Shown: positions 37,065 to 48,774, numbered from the stretch's first letter. The stretch: 64,000 nucleotides of DNA from Bacillus sp. J37 (GCF_000518865.1 NZ_JAEK01000018.1:1-64000); one strand, 5' to 3'. Notes: generated from the sequence alone by a model not told the origin. Numbers and translations: made by a program.

Positions 37065-37568
37065 TTAATCTAGGAAGGAAATTTCTACTTCGATGTACAG
37101 GGTGGTGTGTAACAATAATTTTGTTAACTCAAGCTTGTATTTTTTTCCATCAAACTCGAAGATTCGGTTTTCAATTGTTCGCTCAATCAAAAGTTGACTT
37201 GAGGAAACACTTTCAATATCCTTTGTAATAAGATCACTCAAATCTTCTTTTATGACGTTTTCAATATTTTTAATTCTAAATTCTTTAAAAAGGTAACGAT
37301 CCCCATTTGTTAAGTGTATCTTTATTTCCTGAATCGTTAGTTTTTTTTGTGCTTCTTTATTCAGCTTTGTATATTCTTCCTGATAAATTTTTTTATCGTT
37401 CTGTAATTCTTGAATTATTTGCTTTTGCTCATTTATAATTGTACTGTGCTTTTCCTGATTCACACCATAAATAAATAGAAACACGCCCCAACTGATAATT
37501 GCTCCTATTGCTGCACCAGCAAAAAATCTTTGCCACGTAGGCTGCTGATAGTGTGGCGGTATTCTCAT
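37065..37568 (-). CDS. ytrI: sporulation membrane protein YtrI
   Basis: This 167-residue protein has one membrane segment near the N-terminus (about 13-33, RFFAGAAIGAIISWGVFLF). A coiled-coil stretch (about 40-75) and a soluble domain follow. It matches YtrI, needed for spore cortex integrity in B. subtilis and made in the mother cell. ATG 37568 overlaps the ytrH stop by 4 bases (ATGA), so the genes are translationally coupled. The RBS lies inside ytrH. Confidence 0.88.
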   Translation of the reverse strand: MRIPPHYQQPTWQRFFAGAAIGAIISWGVFLFIYGVNQEKHSTIINEQKQIIQELQNDKKIYQEEYTKLNKEAQKKLTIQEIKIHLTNGDRYLFKEFRIKNIENVIKEDLSDLITKDIESVSSSQLLIERTIENRIFEFDGKKYKLELTKLLLHTTLYIEVEISFLD

Positions 37569-37900
37569 GATAAATGCTCCTGAGTTAACCATGTAATAAG
37601 AAGCCAGCCTGTTTGTGCGCCTCCCATAGCAGAAACGATTAAGAGTACCTGTTTCACAATATCTCTTGTTTCACCTTGGAAAATCCCGCGTTCAAAACTG
37701 TAAAATGCGTCAAACGTTCCGCCTATGGCAGCAACAAGAGCCCATATTTTTAGTCGATTTGCAAATTCAAACATCTTTGTTAATGGTGGCTCTCCGGCTA
37801 AAAAGGCACCAATAGCGCCGATCAAGGTCCCTCCTAAAAGTACTCCTAAGGCAATAAAATAACTATGAATAAAAGCCGGCATAAAGGCTTCTTTGTCCAT
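37565..37900 (-). CDS. ytrH: sporulation membrane protein YtrH
   Basis: This 111-residue integral membrane protein has three hydrophobic segments (about 8-32, 48-65 and 80-103). FIHSYFIALGVLLGGTLIG is the conserved start. Length fits B. subtilis YtrH (113). ATG 37900 is 9 bases after AGGAGG; ATG 37906 is too close. In B. subtilis ytrH-ytrI is a sigma-E operon; here a CATACTTA (minus strand, + coordinates 37943-37950) could be the -10, but no clear sigma-E -35 was found. Confidence 0.88.
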   Translation of the reverse strand: MDKEAFMPAFIHSYFIALGVLLGGTLIGAIGAFLAGEPPLTKMFEFANRLKIWALVAAIGGTFDAFYSFERGIFQGETRDIVKQVLLIVSAMGGAQTGWLLITWLTQEHLS

Positions 37901-37996
37901 GTCCATCAACCTCCTATTTCTATATATATGGACGACCATTTTTAAGTATGTTTGCCATGACAAAATAAATGGTGCTAACTTTTTAAAAGCTCTTAT

Positions 37997-38025
37997 TTGT
38001 GCAGCATCCAATACACGAATATAAT
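37997..38025 (+). promoter_or_regulatory. sigma-A promoter of dnaE
   Basis: TTGTGC (37997-38002), 17 bp, TATAAT (38020-38025), 49 bp before the dnaE start. It points away from ytrH. Confidence 0.65.
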
Positions 38026-38074
38026 ATTAAGTAAGATACCGACCGAATGATTTCAATAAGAAAGGGGGATATCA

Positions 38075-41000
38075 ATGCCTTTTGTTCATCTCCAAGTTAA
38101 AAGTGCTTACAGTTTACTTACAAGTGCAGCAAGATTAGATAGACTTGTAGGCAAAGCGAAAGAACTTCAATTCAAAGCGATGGCATTAACTGACTTTCAA
38201 GTGATGTATGGGGCCATTGCCTTTTATAAATTATGTCAACAACATGGCATAAAGCCAATTATGGGCTTATCCATTCACGTTATCGATAATGATAGTCAAA
38301 TTCCTCTTGTTCTCTTAGCTGAGAATAATGAAGGTTATCAAAATTTAATCAAGATTAGCAGTGCTCTACAAACAAAGTCACCAGAAGGACTTCCTAAGCG
38401 CTGGTTAAAAAGCTATAGTCGGGGATTAATTTCCATCCTGCCCGGACAAAATGTGGTGAACCTCGATGATGCTATCCATAAAGTAGAAGAATATCAGTCG
38501 ATTTTTGGACAACAGTCATTTTACATAGGTTTTCAATTACTATCTAAGAACGAAGATGATAGACCTGAACATTTAATCAAGTTAAGTAATCAAACAAACA
38601 GTCCTCTTGTTGCAATCAATGATGTTTGTTATATCGAAAAAGAAGACTATTTAGCACATAAGTGTTTACAGGCAATAAAAAGTGGAGACAAGCTTTCTGA
38701 TGAAAAAATTGACCTTAAGGAGCCTAAGGAGCACTATTTAAAATCGGCTAATGATATGGTCTTACTGTTTGAGGACTATCCTGATGCTCTGGAAAATACA
38801 CTGAAGATTGCTGAAAGATGTTGTGTGAATTTGGATTTGGGTGTTTCACATTTACCAACCTTTCCAACTCCTGAAAATCAAAGTGCAGATGTTTATCTGG
38901 AGGAGCTGTGTTATGAGGGTTTAGCATCTCGCTTTAACAATAAGGATTCTATATCTATATATGAGCAGCGGTTAAAGTATGAGTTGAGTGTGATTAAAAG
39001 GATGAATTTTAGTGATTACTTCTTAATTGTATGGGATTTTATGAAGTATGCTCACGAAAATAAGATCCTGACTGGCCCGGGGCGTGGGTCAGCTGCCGGA
39101 TCGCTTGTATCATATGTCTTAAAAATTACAGATGTGGATCCTATTCAACACAGATTGCTCTTTGAGCGGTTTTTAAATCCTGAACGTATCTCAATGCCTG
39201 ATATTGATATTGATTTCCCTGACACAAGACGTGATGAGGTTATTTCATATGTTGCTAAAAAATATGGAAAGCTTCATGTTGCTCAAATTATCACTTTTGG
39301 CACACTGGCAGCTAAGGCTGCAATTCGGGATGTAGGCCGAGTGATGGGAGCTTCTCCGAAAGAGACGGACGTCCTCTCCAAGCTTATTCCCTCACGCCCT
39401 GGAATATCGTTGAATGACGCATATAAAGAATCGGAAACTCTCCAAAAAGCGATAACAGAAAGCGATTTATACAAGCAAATTTTCAAAATAGCTTTGAAAA
39501 TTGAAGGACTTCCACGTCACACGTCAACACATGCGGCAGGTGTTGTCCTAAGTGATCAGCCGCTTACAAATATTGTTCCAATTCAGGAAGGACAGCAAGA
39601 TGTATATTTAACTCAATTTTCAATGGATTATTTAGAGGATCTGGGCCTCTTAAAGATGGATTTTCTGGGTTTAAGAAACTTGTCTTTAATCGAAAATGTC
39701 ATAGCACTGATTCAACGTGGAGAAGGAAAAGGTGTAGACCTATCAGACCTGCCTTATCAGGATGAAAAAACGTTCCGGCTCTTAACACAAGGGGATACAA
39801 CAGGTGTATTCCAGCTTGAATCAGATGGTATGAGAAGTGTTTTAAAACGCTTGGGGCCAACAACTCTGGAGGATATTGTCGCTGTAAATGCTTTGTATAG
39901 ACCGGGTCCAATGGAAAATATCCCGCTTTATATAGAGCGAAAACATCATAAAAGTGACATAACATACCTGCATCCTGCACTCAAACCAATTTTGCAGAAT
40001 ACGTATGGTGTAATCGTTTATCAAGAACAAATTATGGAGATAGCATCCACTATGGCAGGCTTTTCATTAGGAGAAGCAGATTTATTAAGGAGAGCAGTAG
40101 GAAAGAAAAAGAAAGAAATACTTGATAAGGAGCGCGAGCATTTTGTTAAAGGCTGTCAATTAAATGGATATAACCTTCAAGTGGCCAATTCCATCTATGA
40201 TCTGATTGTGAAATTCGCTAATTATGGATTTAATAGGAGCCATGCTGTCGCCTATAGTATGATTGCTTATCAGCTTGCTTTTTTAAAAGCTCATTTTCCT
40301 TTATACTTTTGGACCGCATTATTAACTAGTGTTAATGGAAATGAAGATAAGGTTGCTCAATATGTTCGGGAAGCGAAGCAAATAGGGATTTCAATCATGC
40401 CTCCTTCCATTAATAAAAGTGCATTTCCGTTTCTTGTTGAAAGGCAGGCTATTCGCTTTAGTTTATCAGGAATTAAGAATGTTGGGGTTACTGCTGTTAA
40501 GGAAATTTTTCATGCAAGAAAACAAAAACCGTTTGAAGACCTATTTGATTTTTGCATTAGAGTCTCGATGAAAATTATTACTAGACGTACAATGGAGCAA
40601 CTTATATTTGCAGGTGCAATGGATGAATTTGGGGTGGATAGAGCCACATTATTAGCAAGTTTAGATGTTGCCATTGAGCATGCTGAACTTATGACACCTT
40701 CAGATGATCAACATTTTGATTTATTTTTAGGTGATGAGTTTAACCTAAAGCCCAAATACATTGAGGTTGAGCCATTTAAAACAGAAGAAAAACTTAGATA
40801 TGAAAAAGAATCATTAGGATTTTACTTTTCTAGTCATCCGGTTGAGGTATTTCGTAAAAAGTTAATTGATATAGGAGCAACTACTATTGATCAATTGCCC
40901 TCAAAAATAGATCGTAAAGTTTCGATAGGCGGGATGATTGGGGCAGTTAGAACCATCCGTACAAAAAAAGGGGAGGTTATGGCTTTTTTAAGTCTAGGCG

Positions 41001-41422
41001 ATGAAACAGGCGAAATTGATGCCGTCTTATTTCCGCAAACTTATACCAAATTTAGTGAGAGAACGAAGGATGGATTGGTGTTTTTGTTTGGAGGTAAGGT
41101 CGAGAAACGGCAGGATAAGATACAATTTATTATTCAACAAATTATAGATACAAATGAATTGCCTGAGCTGCCGCAACAGGAAAAACTATTCATAAAAATA
41201 GAAAAACAGAGTGCTGAACAAAATAAGCTTATCCAGGTGAAAGAGATGCTCAAAAGTTTCCATGGCAAAACACCTGTTTTCCTTCATTATGAAAATGAGA
41301 AACGAACCATACAATTGCCAGAGGAGTTCTTTATTCATGCATCTCACACGAGTCTAAATGAATTAATGAAACTGTTAGGCAAAGATAATGTGGTGTTAAT
41401 GAAAGGAAAAGGCGATAGTTAA
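38075..41422 (+). CDS. dnaE: DNA polymerase III alpha subunit, DnaE type
   Basis: In Bacillus this is the error-prone replicative polymerase that extends RNA primers before hand-over to PolC. The 1115 residues are the same length as in B. subtilis. An N-terminal PHP domain (FVHLQVKSAYSLL and on), the catalytic palm with aspartates in MPDIDIDFPD (about 373-382) and a later DMD-type region, a helix-hairpin-helix, and a C-terminal OB fold (about 950-1040) are in order. It lacks a 3'-5' exonuclease domain. RBS AAAGGGGG. It is monocistronic, divergent from ytrH. Confidence 0.98.
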   Translation: MPFVHLQVKSAYSLLTSAARLDRLVGKAKELQFKAMALTDFQVMYGAIAFYKLCQQHGIKPIMGLSIHVIDNDSQIPLVLLAENNEGYQNLIKISSALQTKSPEGLPKRWLKSYSRGLISILPGQNVVNLDDAIHKVEEYQSIFGQQSFYIGFQLLSKNEDDRPEHLIKLSNQTNSPLVAINDVCYIEKEDYLAHKCLQAIKSGDKLSDEKIDLKEPKEHYLKSANDMVLLFEDYPDALENTLKIAERCCVNLDLGVSHLPTFPTPENQSADVYLEELCYEGLASRFNNKDSISIYEQRLKYELSVIKRMNFSDYFLIVWDFMKYAHENKILTGPGRGSAAGSLVSYVLKITDVDPIQHRLLFERFLNPERISMPDIDIDFPDTRRDEVISYVAKKYGKLHVAQIITFGTLAAKAAIRDVGRVMGASPKETDVLSKLIPSRPGISLNDAYKESETLQKAITESDLYKQIFKIALKIEGLPRHTSTHAAGVVLSDQPLTNIVPIQEGQQDVYLTQFSMDYLEDLGLLKMDFLGLRNLSLIENVIALIQRGEGKGVDLSDLPYQDEKTFRLLTQGDTTGVFQLESDGMRSVLKRLGPTTLEDIVAVNALYRPGPMENIPLYIERKHHKSDITYLHPALKPILQNTYGVIVYQEQIMEIASTMAGFSLGEADLLRRAVGKKKKEILDKEREHFVKGCQLNGYNLQVANSIYDLIVKFANYGFNRSHAVAYSMIAYQLAFLKAHFPLYFWTALLTSVNGNEDKVAQYVREAKQIGISIMPPSINKSAFPFLVERQAIRFSLSGIKNVGVTAVKEIFHARKQKPFEDLFDFCIRVSMKIITRRTMEQLIFAGAMDEFGVDRATLLASLDVAIEHAELMTPSDDQHFDLFLGDEFNLKPKYIEVEPFKTEEKLRYEKESLGFYFSSHPVEVFRKKLIDIGATTIDQLPSKIDRKVSIGGMIGAVRTIRTKKGEVMAFLSLGDETGEIDAVLFPQTYTKFSERTKDGLVFLFGGKVEKRQDKIQFIIQQIIDTNELPELPQQEKLFIKIEKQSAEQNKLIQVKEMLKSFHGKTPVFLHYENEKRTIQLPEEFFIHASHTSLNELMKLLGKDNVVLMKGKGDS

Positions 41423-41461
41423 AATATGCCTATGACATTGTATCTAATCATGTATCGGCAC

Positions 41462-41489
41462 TTTACAAAGTAGTGTTTTATGTTATTAT
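41462..41489 (+). promoter_or_regulatory. candidate promoter of the malic enzyme-gntR unit
   Basis: TTTACA (41462-41467), 16 bp, TATTAT (41484-41489). It is followed at once by a GntR-type palindrome at 41507-41519. Confidence 0.45.
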
Positions 41490-41506
41490 TTAATAATGAT
41501 TAAAGG

Positions 41507-41519
41507 GTGGTCAGACCAC
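41507..41519. promoter_or_regulatory. FadR/GntR-type operator upstream of the malic enzyme gene
   Basis: GTGGTCAGACCAC is a perfect 13-bp palindrome matching the FadR-subfamily operator pattern (TGGTNNGACCA). It lies 18 bp after a candidate -10, where bound protein would block transcription. A FadR-type regulator is encoded two genes downstream in the same unit. Confidence 0.7.
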
Positions 41520-41701
41520 TTGAGAAAAGAGAAAGAACGCTATTTGAATATAACAATTTTCAGCCAGCAAACCATTATTTATGAAAAATTGTGAACTAAA
41601 AAAATAAGAAAAACTGCTATTCTTAAACGTTTTTATTTTTCTGAGTTTGATTCAACAAATGTTAGGATGTCTTAATGACTTTCACAGGGGAGTGTACAAT
41701 T

Positions 41702-42931
41702 ATGTCATTGCGGGAAGAAGCCTTACATATTCATCGAGTTCATAGAGGAAAGTTAGAGTCAAAATCAAAGATACCAGTTAAGAATGCCCATGATTTAAGT
41801 CTTGCATACTCACCTGGAGTAGCAGAACCGTGTAAAGATATCTATGATGATAAAAACAAAGTATATGAGTACACGATGAAAGGAAACATGGTAGCAGTGG
41901 TTTCTGATGGGACTGCAGTGTTAGGTTTGGGGAATATTGGACCTGAAGCCGCATTGCCAGTAATGGAAGGAAAGGCTGTACTATTTAAAAGCTTTGCAGG
42001 TGTTGATGCTTTTCCAATTTGTTTGAACACTACTGATGTTGAGCAAATTGTCAATACTGTTAAACTCCTTGAACCAACATTCGGCGGAGTAAATTTAGAA
42101 GATATAGCTGCACCAAACTGTTTTGTCATTGAAGAAAGGCTAAAAAAAGAAACAAATATACCAATTTTCCATGATGATCAGCACGGTACGGCGATTGTAA
42201 CCGTAGCAGGACTTGTAAATTCTTTGAAGTTAGTAGGAAAAAGCATGTCAAATATCCGTGTAGTAGCAAACGGTGCCGGAGCTGCTGGTATTGCCATCAT
42301 TAAGCTTTTATACCGATATGGTGTCAGAGATATTATCATGTGTGATACAAAAGGAGCTATCTACGAAAATCGACTGCATGGAATGAATAGTGTGAAGTCA
42401 GAAGTAGCTAAGTATACCAACCGGGATCAAAAAGAAGGGTCACTTGCTGATGTTATAAAAGGAGCAGATGTATTCATAGGGGTTTCTGTCCAAGGTGCAT
42501 TGACAAAAGATATGGTTCAATCGATGAATGAAAATCCTATTATTTTTGCAATGGCAAATCCAGTCCCTGAAATCATGCCCGAGGAGGCAAAAGAGGCTGG
42601 TGCCAAGGTCATTGGTACAGGTCGCTCTGATTTTCCTAATCAGGTGAATAATGTTCTTGCATTTCCAGGAATCTTTAGAGGGGCTCTTGATGTCAGAGCA
42701 ACACATATCAATGAGCAAATGAAAATTGCAGCGGTCGAGGCTATTGCATCTCTTATATCAGAAAAGGATTTGAATTCTGATTATGTCATACCGGCACCTT
42801 TTGATCCAAGAGTAGCACCAGCTGTAGCCTCGGCAGTTGCAAAAGCTGCAATGGAGACAGGTGTGGCAAGAATAAAGGTTGATCCTGAGGAAGTTGCTGA
42901 AAAAACAAGGCAGCTTGCCATTATTGAATAA
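41702..42931 (+). CDS. ytsJ: NADP-type malic enzyme (YtsJ)
   Basis: This enzyme converts malate to pyruvate and CO2, making NADPH. The 409 residues are typical of the short bacterial malic enzyme. Conserved parts are SPGVAEPC, the catalytic region GTAVLGLGNIGPEAALPVMEGK, DIAAPNCF, FHDDQHGTA and the Rossmann ANGAGAAG. ATG 41702 is chosen for its AGGGGAG; an upstream in-frame ATG at 41675 lacks one. The next gene, a GntR regulator, starts 3 bp after the stop, so the pair is co-transcribed. A 13-bp GntR-type palindrome sits in the leader. Confidence 0.95.
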   Translation: MSLREEALHIHRVHRGKLESKSKIPVKNAHDLSLAYSPGVAEPCKDIYDDKNKVYEYTMKGNMVAVVSDGTAVLGLGNIGPEAALPVMEGKAVLFKSFAGVDAFPICLNTTDVEQIVNTVKLLEPTFGGVNLEDIAAPNCFVIEERLKKETNIPIFHDDQHGTAIVTVAGLVNSLKLVGKSMSNIRVVANGAGAAGIAIIKLLYRYGVRDIIMCDTKGAIYENRLHGMNSVKSEVAKYTNRDQKEGSLADVIKGADVFIGVSVQGALTKDMVQSMNENPIIFAMANPVPEIMPEEAKEAGAKVIGTGRSDFPNQVNNVLAFPGIFRGALDVRATHINEQMKIAAVEAIASLISEKDLNSDYVIPAPFDPRVAPAVASAVAKAAMETGVARIKVDPEEVAEKTRQLAIIE

Positions 42932-42933
42932 AA

Positions 42934-43575
42934 GTGAGTGATACGTCATTGTCAACATCTCAGTCTAAGGTATATATTGAAATTCTTCGTTATATCCGGG
43001 CTTTTATTGCAGAAAAGCAGCTTTCTTATGGGGATAAAATACCTTCCGAACGAGAGTTAGCTGAAAAATTTAAGGTTGGAAGATCCTCTGTTCGCGAAGC
43101 ATTAAGAGCACTTGAGTTACTTGGGATGATTGAAACGCGAAGAGGGGAAGGGACTTTTTTAAAAGATTTTAGGGAACATAATTTGATTGAAGTGCTCGGA
43201 ACGTTTATATTAGAGGACTCAAAGGCAATAGATGATATTATTGAAATGAATGATCTTCTTGAACGAAACGCCTTATTATTAATTATATCAAATGACGAAG
43301 AACAAACCCTGAAATTATTAGGGGAAAAACTTCATGATGGTATGATGAGCAGATATGAATTTATGAAGGAGCTAATGGTTCTAGCCGATAACCATCTATT
43401 ATATCGTATATGGAATGTATTAAATGAGTATGTTTACTTTGTTCATAAAGGTAATGATGAAATTTATTATACAAAGAAAAATGGTGAAAAGCTAATAAGC
43501 GCCTTAATAGAAAAAGACCAGGTGGAAGTGTACAGAATTTATGAATCGGTATCTCTTAAAGAAAATGTCGAATAA
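42934..43575 (+). CDS. GntR/FadR-family transcriptional regulator
   Basis: This 213-residue regulator has a GntR winged helix (about 10-75: YGDKIPSERELAEKFKVGRSSVREALRALELLGMIE split across the recognition region) and a helical FCD-type C-terminal domain that normally binds a carboxylic acid. It starts at GTG 42934, 3 bp after the malic enzyme stop; TTG 42949 is an alternative. The SD is weak, consistent with translational coupling. The palindrome at 41507-41519 is its likely operator, so autoregulation and control of the malic enzyme are inferred. Effector unknown. The gene is absent at this place in B. subtilis, to my knowledge. Confidence 0.88.
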   Translation: MSDTSLSTSQSKVYIEILRYIRAFIAEKQLSYGDKIPSERELAEKFKVGRSSVREALRALELLGMIETRRGEGTFLKDFREHNLIEVLGTFILEDSKAIDDIIEMNDLLERNALLLIISNDEEQTLKLLGEKLHDGMMSRYEFMKELMVLADNHLLYRIWNVLNEYVYFVHKGNDEIYYTKKNGEKLISALIEKDQVEVYRIYESVSLKENVE

Positions 43576-43629
43576 TAACAGACAAAATTCTACAACATCC
43601 TTGTCTTTCATTAGTTACAGTTAGATTAA

Positions 43630-43656
43630 TTGACAAACATCATATAGACATAATAA
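43630..43656 (+). promoter_or_regulatory. possible accDA promoter
   Basis: Perfect TTGACA (43630-43635) followed at 15 bp by TAATAA (43651-43656). The spacing is short, so the -10 is uncertain. Confidence 0.35.
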
Positions 43657-43698
43657 ACAAAAAAAGAGTAGCAGCTTAAGTATAGGGGAGGTACCGTT

Positions 43699-44574
43699 TT
43701 GCTAAAAGATTTATTTACAAAGCCAAAACCAAAGAAAAAGAAATATGCCTCAATTCCTTCAGAGCAGGCCAAACAAGATGTTCCGGAAGGAATTGTAATA
43801 AAATGTCCAAGCTGTAAAAAAATTATGTACACAAAAGAATTAATGAAGAATGTAAAGGTGTGTATGAACTGTTCCTACCACCATCAAATGAATGCTAGAG
43901 AACGTATTGCAAGCTTGTTAGATGAAAATAGCTTTGTTGAATATGATAAAGAAATGATTTCTGAGAATCCATTAAACTTTCCCGGTTATGAAGAAAAATT
44001 AGAGAAGGACCGCCAAAAAACAAATCAAAATGAAGCGGTTGTTACAGGAGAAGGAACGATCAACGGGTTCAGGACAAGTGTTGCCATAATGGATGCAAGC
44101 TTCAGAATGGGAAGCATGGGATCTGTTGTAGGAGAAAAAATCACCCGTGCAATAGAAACAGCTAATGAAAAGGGATTGCCTATCATTATTTTCACTGCTT
44201 CTGGTGGAGCAAGAATGCAAGAAGGTGTTTTAAGCTTAATGCAGATGGCGAAAACAAGTTCAGCTCTTAAGCTCTTTAGTGATAATGGCGGGTTAATTAT
44301 CTCGGTCATGACTCACCCAACCACAGGAGGAGTTTCAGCAAGTTTTGCCTCTCTCGGTGATTATAACTTTGCAGAGCCAGGGGCTCTTATAGGTTTTGCA
44401 GGTCGTAGAATTATTGAACAAACGATACGAGAAGAACTGCCGGAAGACTTCCAAACTGCGGAGTTTCTCTTGAAGCATGGTCAATTAGATGCGGTTATTA
44501 ATCGACATGATTTAAAAGAAAAACTTGGTAATATTCTTGATATTCATCAAGCGGGAGGTGAAATCACATGGTAG
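43699..44574 (+). CDS. accD: acetyl-CoA carboxylase carboxyltransferase subunit beta
   Basis: With AccA this forms the carboxyltransferase that moves CO2 from biotin to acetyl-CoA, giving malonyl-CoA for fatty acid synthesis. The 291 residues start with a four-cysteine zinc ribbon (Cys36, Cys39, Cys55, Cys58) followed by the crotonase-like domain ([24 protein letters not shown]). The start is TTG 43699, 6 bases after GGGGAGG. It overlaps accA by 7 bases. Confidence 0.97.
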   Translation: MLKDLFTKPKPKKKKYASIPSEQAKQDVPEGIVIKCPSCKKIMYTKELMKNVKVCMNCSYHHQMNARERIASLLDENSFVEYDKEMISENPLNFPGYEEKLEKDRQKTNQNEAVVTGEGTINGFRTSVAIMDASFRMGSMGSVVGEKITRAIETANEKGLPIIIFTASGGARMQEGVLSLMQMAKTSSALKLFSDNGGLIISVMTHPTTGGVSASFASLGDYNFAEPGALIGFAGRRIIEQTIREELPEDFQTAEFLLKHGQLDAVINRHDLKEKLGNILDIHQAGGEITW

Positions 44575-45545
44575 GTGAATTAGAATTTGAAAAACCGGTC
44601 ATGGAGCTCAGAGAAAAAATTAAAGAGCTTAAGGAATTTACAGCCCAGTCTGATGTTGATTTATCTTCAGAAATTGAAAAGTTAGAAGACCGGTTGGAAA
44701 AGCTGGAAAATGAAATCTATTCAAATATAAAACCGTGGGACAGAGTTCAAATTGCCAGACATCCAAACCGTCCAACTACACTGGATTATATTGAACATAT
44801 TTTCACGAATTTTATCGAATGTCATGGTGACCGTTTTTATGGTGATGATGATGCGATTGTAAGTGGAATTGCTAAATTCAGAGGTGTCCCTGTTACAGTA
44901 ATCGGACATCAGCGTGGAAAAGATACAAAGGAAAATATTAAAAGAAATTTTGGTATGCCACATCCTGAAGGATATCGTAAAGCGTTGAGATTAATGAAAC
45001 AAGCAGATAAATTTAACCGTCCCATCATTTGCTTTATTGACACAAAGGGTGCTTATCCAGGTAAGGCTGCTGAGGAAAGAGGGCAAAGTGAAGCAATTGC
45101 TAAAAACTTATTTGAAATGGCCGGCCTCTCCGTACCTATTATTTGTATCGTTATAGGAGAAGGAGGCAGCGGTGGGGCTTTAGCGCTAGGTGTTGGAAAC
45201 TATATTCATATGTTAGAGAACTCTACTTATTCTGTGATCTCTCCTGAAGGAGCTGCTGCCCTATTATGGAAGGATGCCGGATTGGCGAAAAAAGCAGCGG
45301 AAACAATGAAGATTACTGCACCGGATTTAAAAGAATTAGGTGTGGTAGATGAGATTGTCCCAGAAGTAAAAGGTGGAGCACATAAAGACGTAGGTCTCCA
45401 AGCGAAAAATATTGAAGAGGTTTTGGCAAAATCATTAAAACAACTTTCAACGATGAGTGATGAAAAACTAATTCAGCATCGTTATGAAAAATATAAAAGA
45501 ATAGGTCAAGTATCGTTTGCAAACGATCTTCTTGGGGTAAAATAG
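44568..45545 (+). CDS. accA: acetyl-CoA carboxylase carboxyltransferase subunit alpha
   Basis: The partner of AccD in the carboxyltransferase heterotetramer. The 325 residues begin with a helical region and contain [15 protein letters not shown]-like sequence ([18 protein letters not shown]), [18 protein letters not shown], and the [12 protein letters not shown] oxyanion loop (about 199-210). ATG 44568 lies behind GGGAGGTG inside accD. The accD-accA pair sits just before pfkA-pyk, as in B. subtilis. Confidence 0.97.
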   Translation: MVGELEFEKPVMELREKIKELKEFTAQSDVDLSSEIEKLEDRLEKLENEIYSNIKPWDRVQIARHPNRPTTLDYIEHIFTNFIECHGDRFYGDDDAIVSGIAKFRGVPVTVIGHQRGKDTKENIKRNFGMPHPEGYRKALRLMKQADKFNRPIICFIDTKGAYPGKAAEERGQSEAIAKNLFEMAGLSVPIICIVIGEGGSGGALALGVGNYIHMLENSTYSVISPEGAAALLWKDAGLAKKAAETMKITAPDLKELGVVDEIVPEVKGGAHKDVGLQAKNIEEVLAKSLKQLSTMSDEKLIQHRYEKYKRIGQVSFANDLLGVK

Positions 45546-45547
45546 AT

Positions 45548-45584
45548 AAACGTGTGGCCTTAACAGGTCCACGTTTTCTTTTCG
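45548..45584 (+). terminator. terminator of accDA
   Basis: AAACGTG...GGCC pairs with GGTC...CACGTTT, followed by a T-rich stretch; one bulged base. Confidence 0.7.
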
Positions 45585-45782
45585 GACTCTATTATTGATG
45601 CAACGATGACAAAGTTGGACAATAATTTTGCAAAATTACATAATTCAATAAACACAAATGATAATTTATTGTATAATGAAAAAGGCTCATAAATAGGATA
45701 TTCGACAAAAGTTGACCTTTTGTTGTATCTACAATATTTTCATGTTATTTTTGAAGTAATTCAAAATTTCTATTTAAAATAG

Positions 45783-46757
<975 letters not shown>

Positions 46758-46894
46758 AAACCTGGTGGTATCGTTTCCATAAATACATGTTTTTTTATTA
46801 TATAAGATTATAGCCATACTAACAATGGATAAAGGAGTAGGCTATGAAAGAGTGTCTATCTTCTTTATCCGCTAAATGGTAGGAGGAAAACAAT

Positions 46895-48655
46895 ATGCGT
46901 AAAACAAAGATTGTATGTACGATTGGTCCAGCTAGTGAAGCAATTGAAAAGTTATCTGAATTGATGGAATCTGGTATGAATGTAGCCCGTCTAAACTTTT
47001 CACATGGTGATTTTGATGAGCACGGTGCCAGAATTAAAAATATTAGAGAAGCGTCTGCTAAATTAAATAAAAATGTAGCCATTCTATTGGATACAAAGGG
47101 TCCAGAGATCCGCACAAATACAATGGAAAACGGTGCTATTGAACTGATTGCAGGAAATGAAATCATCGTTTCGATGGAAGAAGTTGTAGGAACAACAGAA
47201 AAGTTTTCTGTAACGTATGAAGGACTAATTGATGACGTACATACTGGTTCAACTATTTTACTTGATGATGGACTTATAGAACTTGAAGTTCTTAGTTTAG
47301 ATCATGCAAAAGGTGAAATTAAAACCTTAATCAAAAACAGTGGTACATTAAAGAATAAAAAAGGCGTTAACGTACCGGGTGTTAGCGTTAAACTGCCGGG
47401 AATCACTGAAAAAGATGCAAGAGACATCGTGTTTGGAATTGAACAAGATGTTGATTTTATCGCTGCTTCATTTGTTCGTCGTGCTTCAGATGTTCTTGAA
47501 ATTCGTGAGTTACTTGAAGAACATAATGCAGGTCATATTCAAATTATTCCTAAGATTGAGAATCAAGAAGGTGTTGACAACATCGACGAGATTTTAGAAG
47601 TTTCCGATGGATTAATGGTTGCTCGCGGAGATTTGGGTGTTGAAATTCCTGCTGAGGAAGTGCCATTAGTTCAAAAAGAGTTAATCCGTAAATGTAATGC
47701 GTTAGGAAAACCTGTTATTACAGCTACTCAAATGCTTGATAGCATGCAACGTAACCCAAGACCAACACGTGCAGAAGCAAGTGATGTGGCAAACGCTATT
47801 TTTGATGGCACTGATGCAATCATGCTTTCTGGGGAAACTGCTGCGGGTTCTTATCCGGTGGAAGCGGTTAAAACAATGCATAACATTGCATCAAGAGCAG
47901 AACAGGCTTTAGATTACAAACAAATTCTTTCTAAACGAAGTGCTGAAGTAGGAACAACGATTACAGATGCAATTGGACAATCTACAGCTTATACAGCGTT
48001 AAATTTAGGCGTATCTGCTATTGTTACTCCAACTGAAAGTGGTCACACAGCGAGAATGATCTCTAAATATCGTCCAAAGGCACCAATTATTGCTGTAACA
48101 GTTTCTGATTCAATTTCCCGTAAGTTAGCATTAGTATGGGGAGTTTATCCAAGAAGTGGAAATCACTCAACTTCAACAGATGAAATGTTAGACTCCTCAA
48201 TCTTACAAGCAATTAACAGTGGTTTAGTTACACACGGAGATTTAATTGTTATTACGGCTGGTGTTCCGGTTGGAGAGTCTGGAACGACAAATCTTATGAA
48301 AGTACATGTTATTGGTAATGTACTTGCAAAGGGTCAAGGTATTGGAAGAAAAACTTCTTTTGGTAAAGTAGTTGTAGCAAGTACAGCAAAAGATGCTAAA
48401 GAAAAAATGACAGACGGTGCCATTCTAGTAGCACAAAGTACTGACCGCGATATGATGGAAGCACTTGAAAAGGCGTCTGCTCTAATTACTGAAGAAGGCG
48501 GATTAACAAGTCATGCTGCAGTAGTAGGTTTAAGCCTTGGAATTCCTGTTATTGTAGGAGTGGAAGAAGCAACAAACATTTTACAAGATGGTCAGGATAT
48601 AACGGTTGATGCTGTAAGAGGTGTCATCTATCAAGGGCATGCTAGCGTTCTTTAA
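46895..48655 (+). CDS. pyk: pyruvate kinase
   Basis: This enzyme converts phosphoenolpyruvate plus ADP to pyruvate plus ATP. The 586 residues comprise the usual barrel, B domain and C domain, with the signature [11 protein letters not shown] and [14 protein letters not shown], plus the extra C-terminal PEP-utiliser domain found in Bacillus and Geobacillus enzymes (about 480-586). This domain keeps a TSHAAVVG histidine. RBS TAGGAGG. It ends at a strong terminator and is likely co-transcribed with pfkA. Confidence 0.98.
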   Translation: MRKTKIVCTIGPASEAIEKLSELMESGMNVARLNFSHGDFDEHGARIKNIREASAKLNKNVAILLDTKGPEIRTNTMENGAIELIAGNEIIVSMEEVVGTTEKFSVTYEGLIDDVHTGSTILLDDGLIELEVLSLDHAKGEIKTLIKNSGTLKNKKGVNVPGVSVKLPGITEKDARDIVFGIEQDVDFIAASFVRRASDVLEIRELLEEHNAGHIQIIPKIENQEGVDNIDEILEVSDGLMVARGDLGVEIPAEEVPLVQKELIRKCNALGKPVITATQMLDSMQRNPRPTRAEASDVANAIFDGTDAIMLSGETAAGSYPVEAVKTMHNIASRAEQALDYKQILSKRSAEVGTTITDAIGQSTAYTALNLGVSAIVTPTESGHTARMISKYRPKAPIIAVTVSDSISRKLALVWGVYPRSGNHSTSTDEMLDSSILQAINSGLVTHGDLIVITAGVPVGESGTTNLMKVHVIGNVLAKGQGIGRKTSFGKVVVASTAKDAKEKMTDGAILVAQSTDRDMMEALEKASALITEEGGLTSHAAVVGLSLGIPVIVGVEEATNILQDGQDITVDAVRGVIYQGHASVL

Positions 48656-48680
48656 TAACAAGAGAAAATAGTTAACATAA

Positions 48681-48712
48681 AAAAAGAGAAGGGTTTATTC
48701 CTTCTCTTTTTT
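48681..48712 (+). terminator. terminator of pfkA-pyk
   Basis: AAAAAGAGAAGG/CCTTCTCTTTTT perfect 12-bp stem with a T-run. Confidence 0.93.
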
Positions 48713-48774
48713 ACTATAAACGAATATGATTAAGTAAAGCTCTCTACAAAATTGATCTGATAAGAGGTGAAGGT

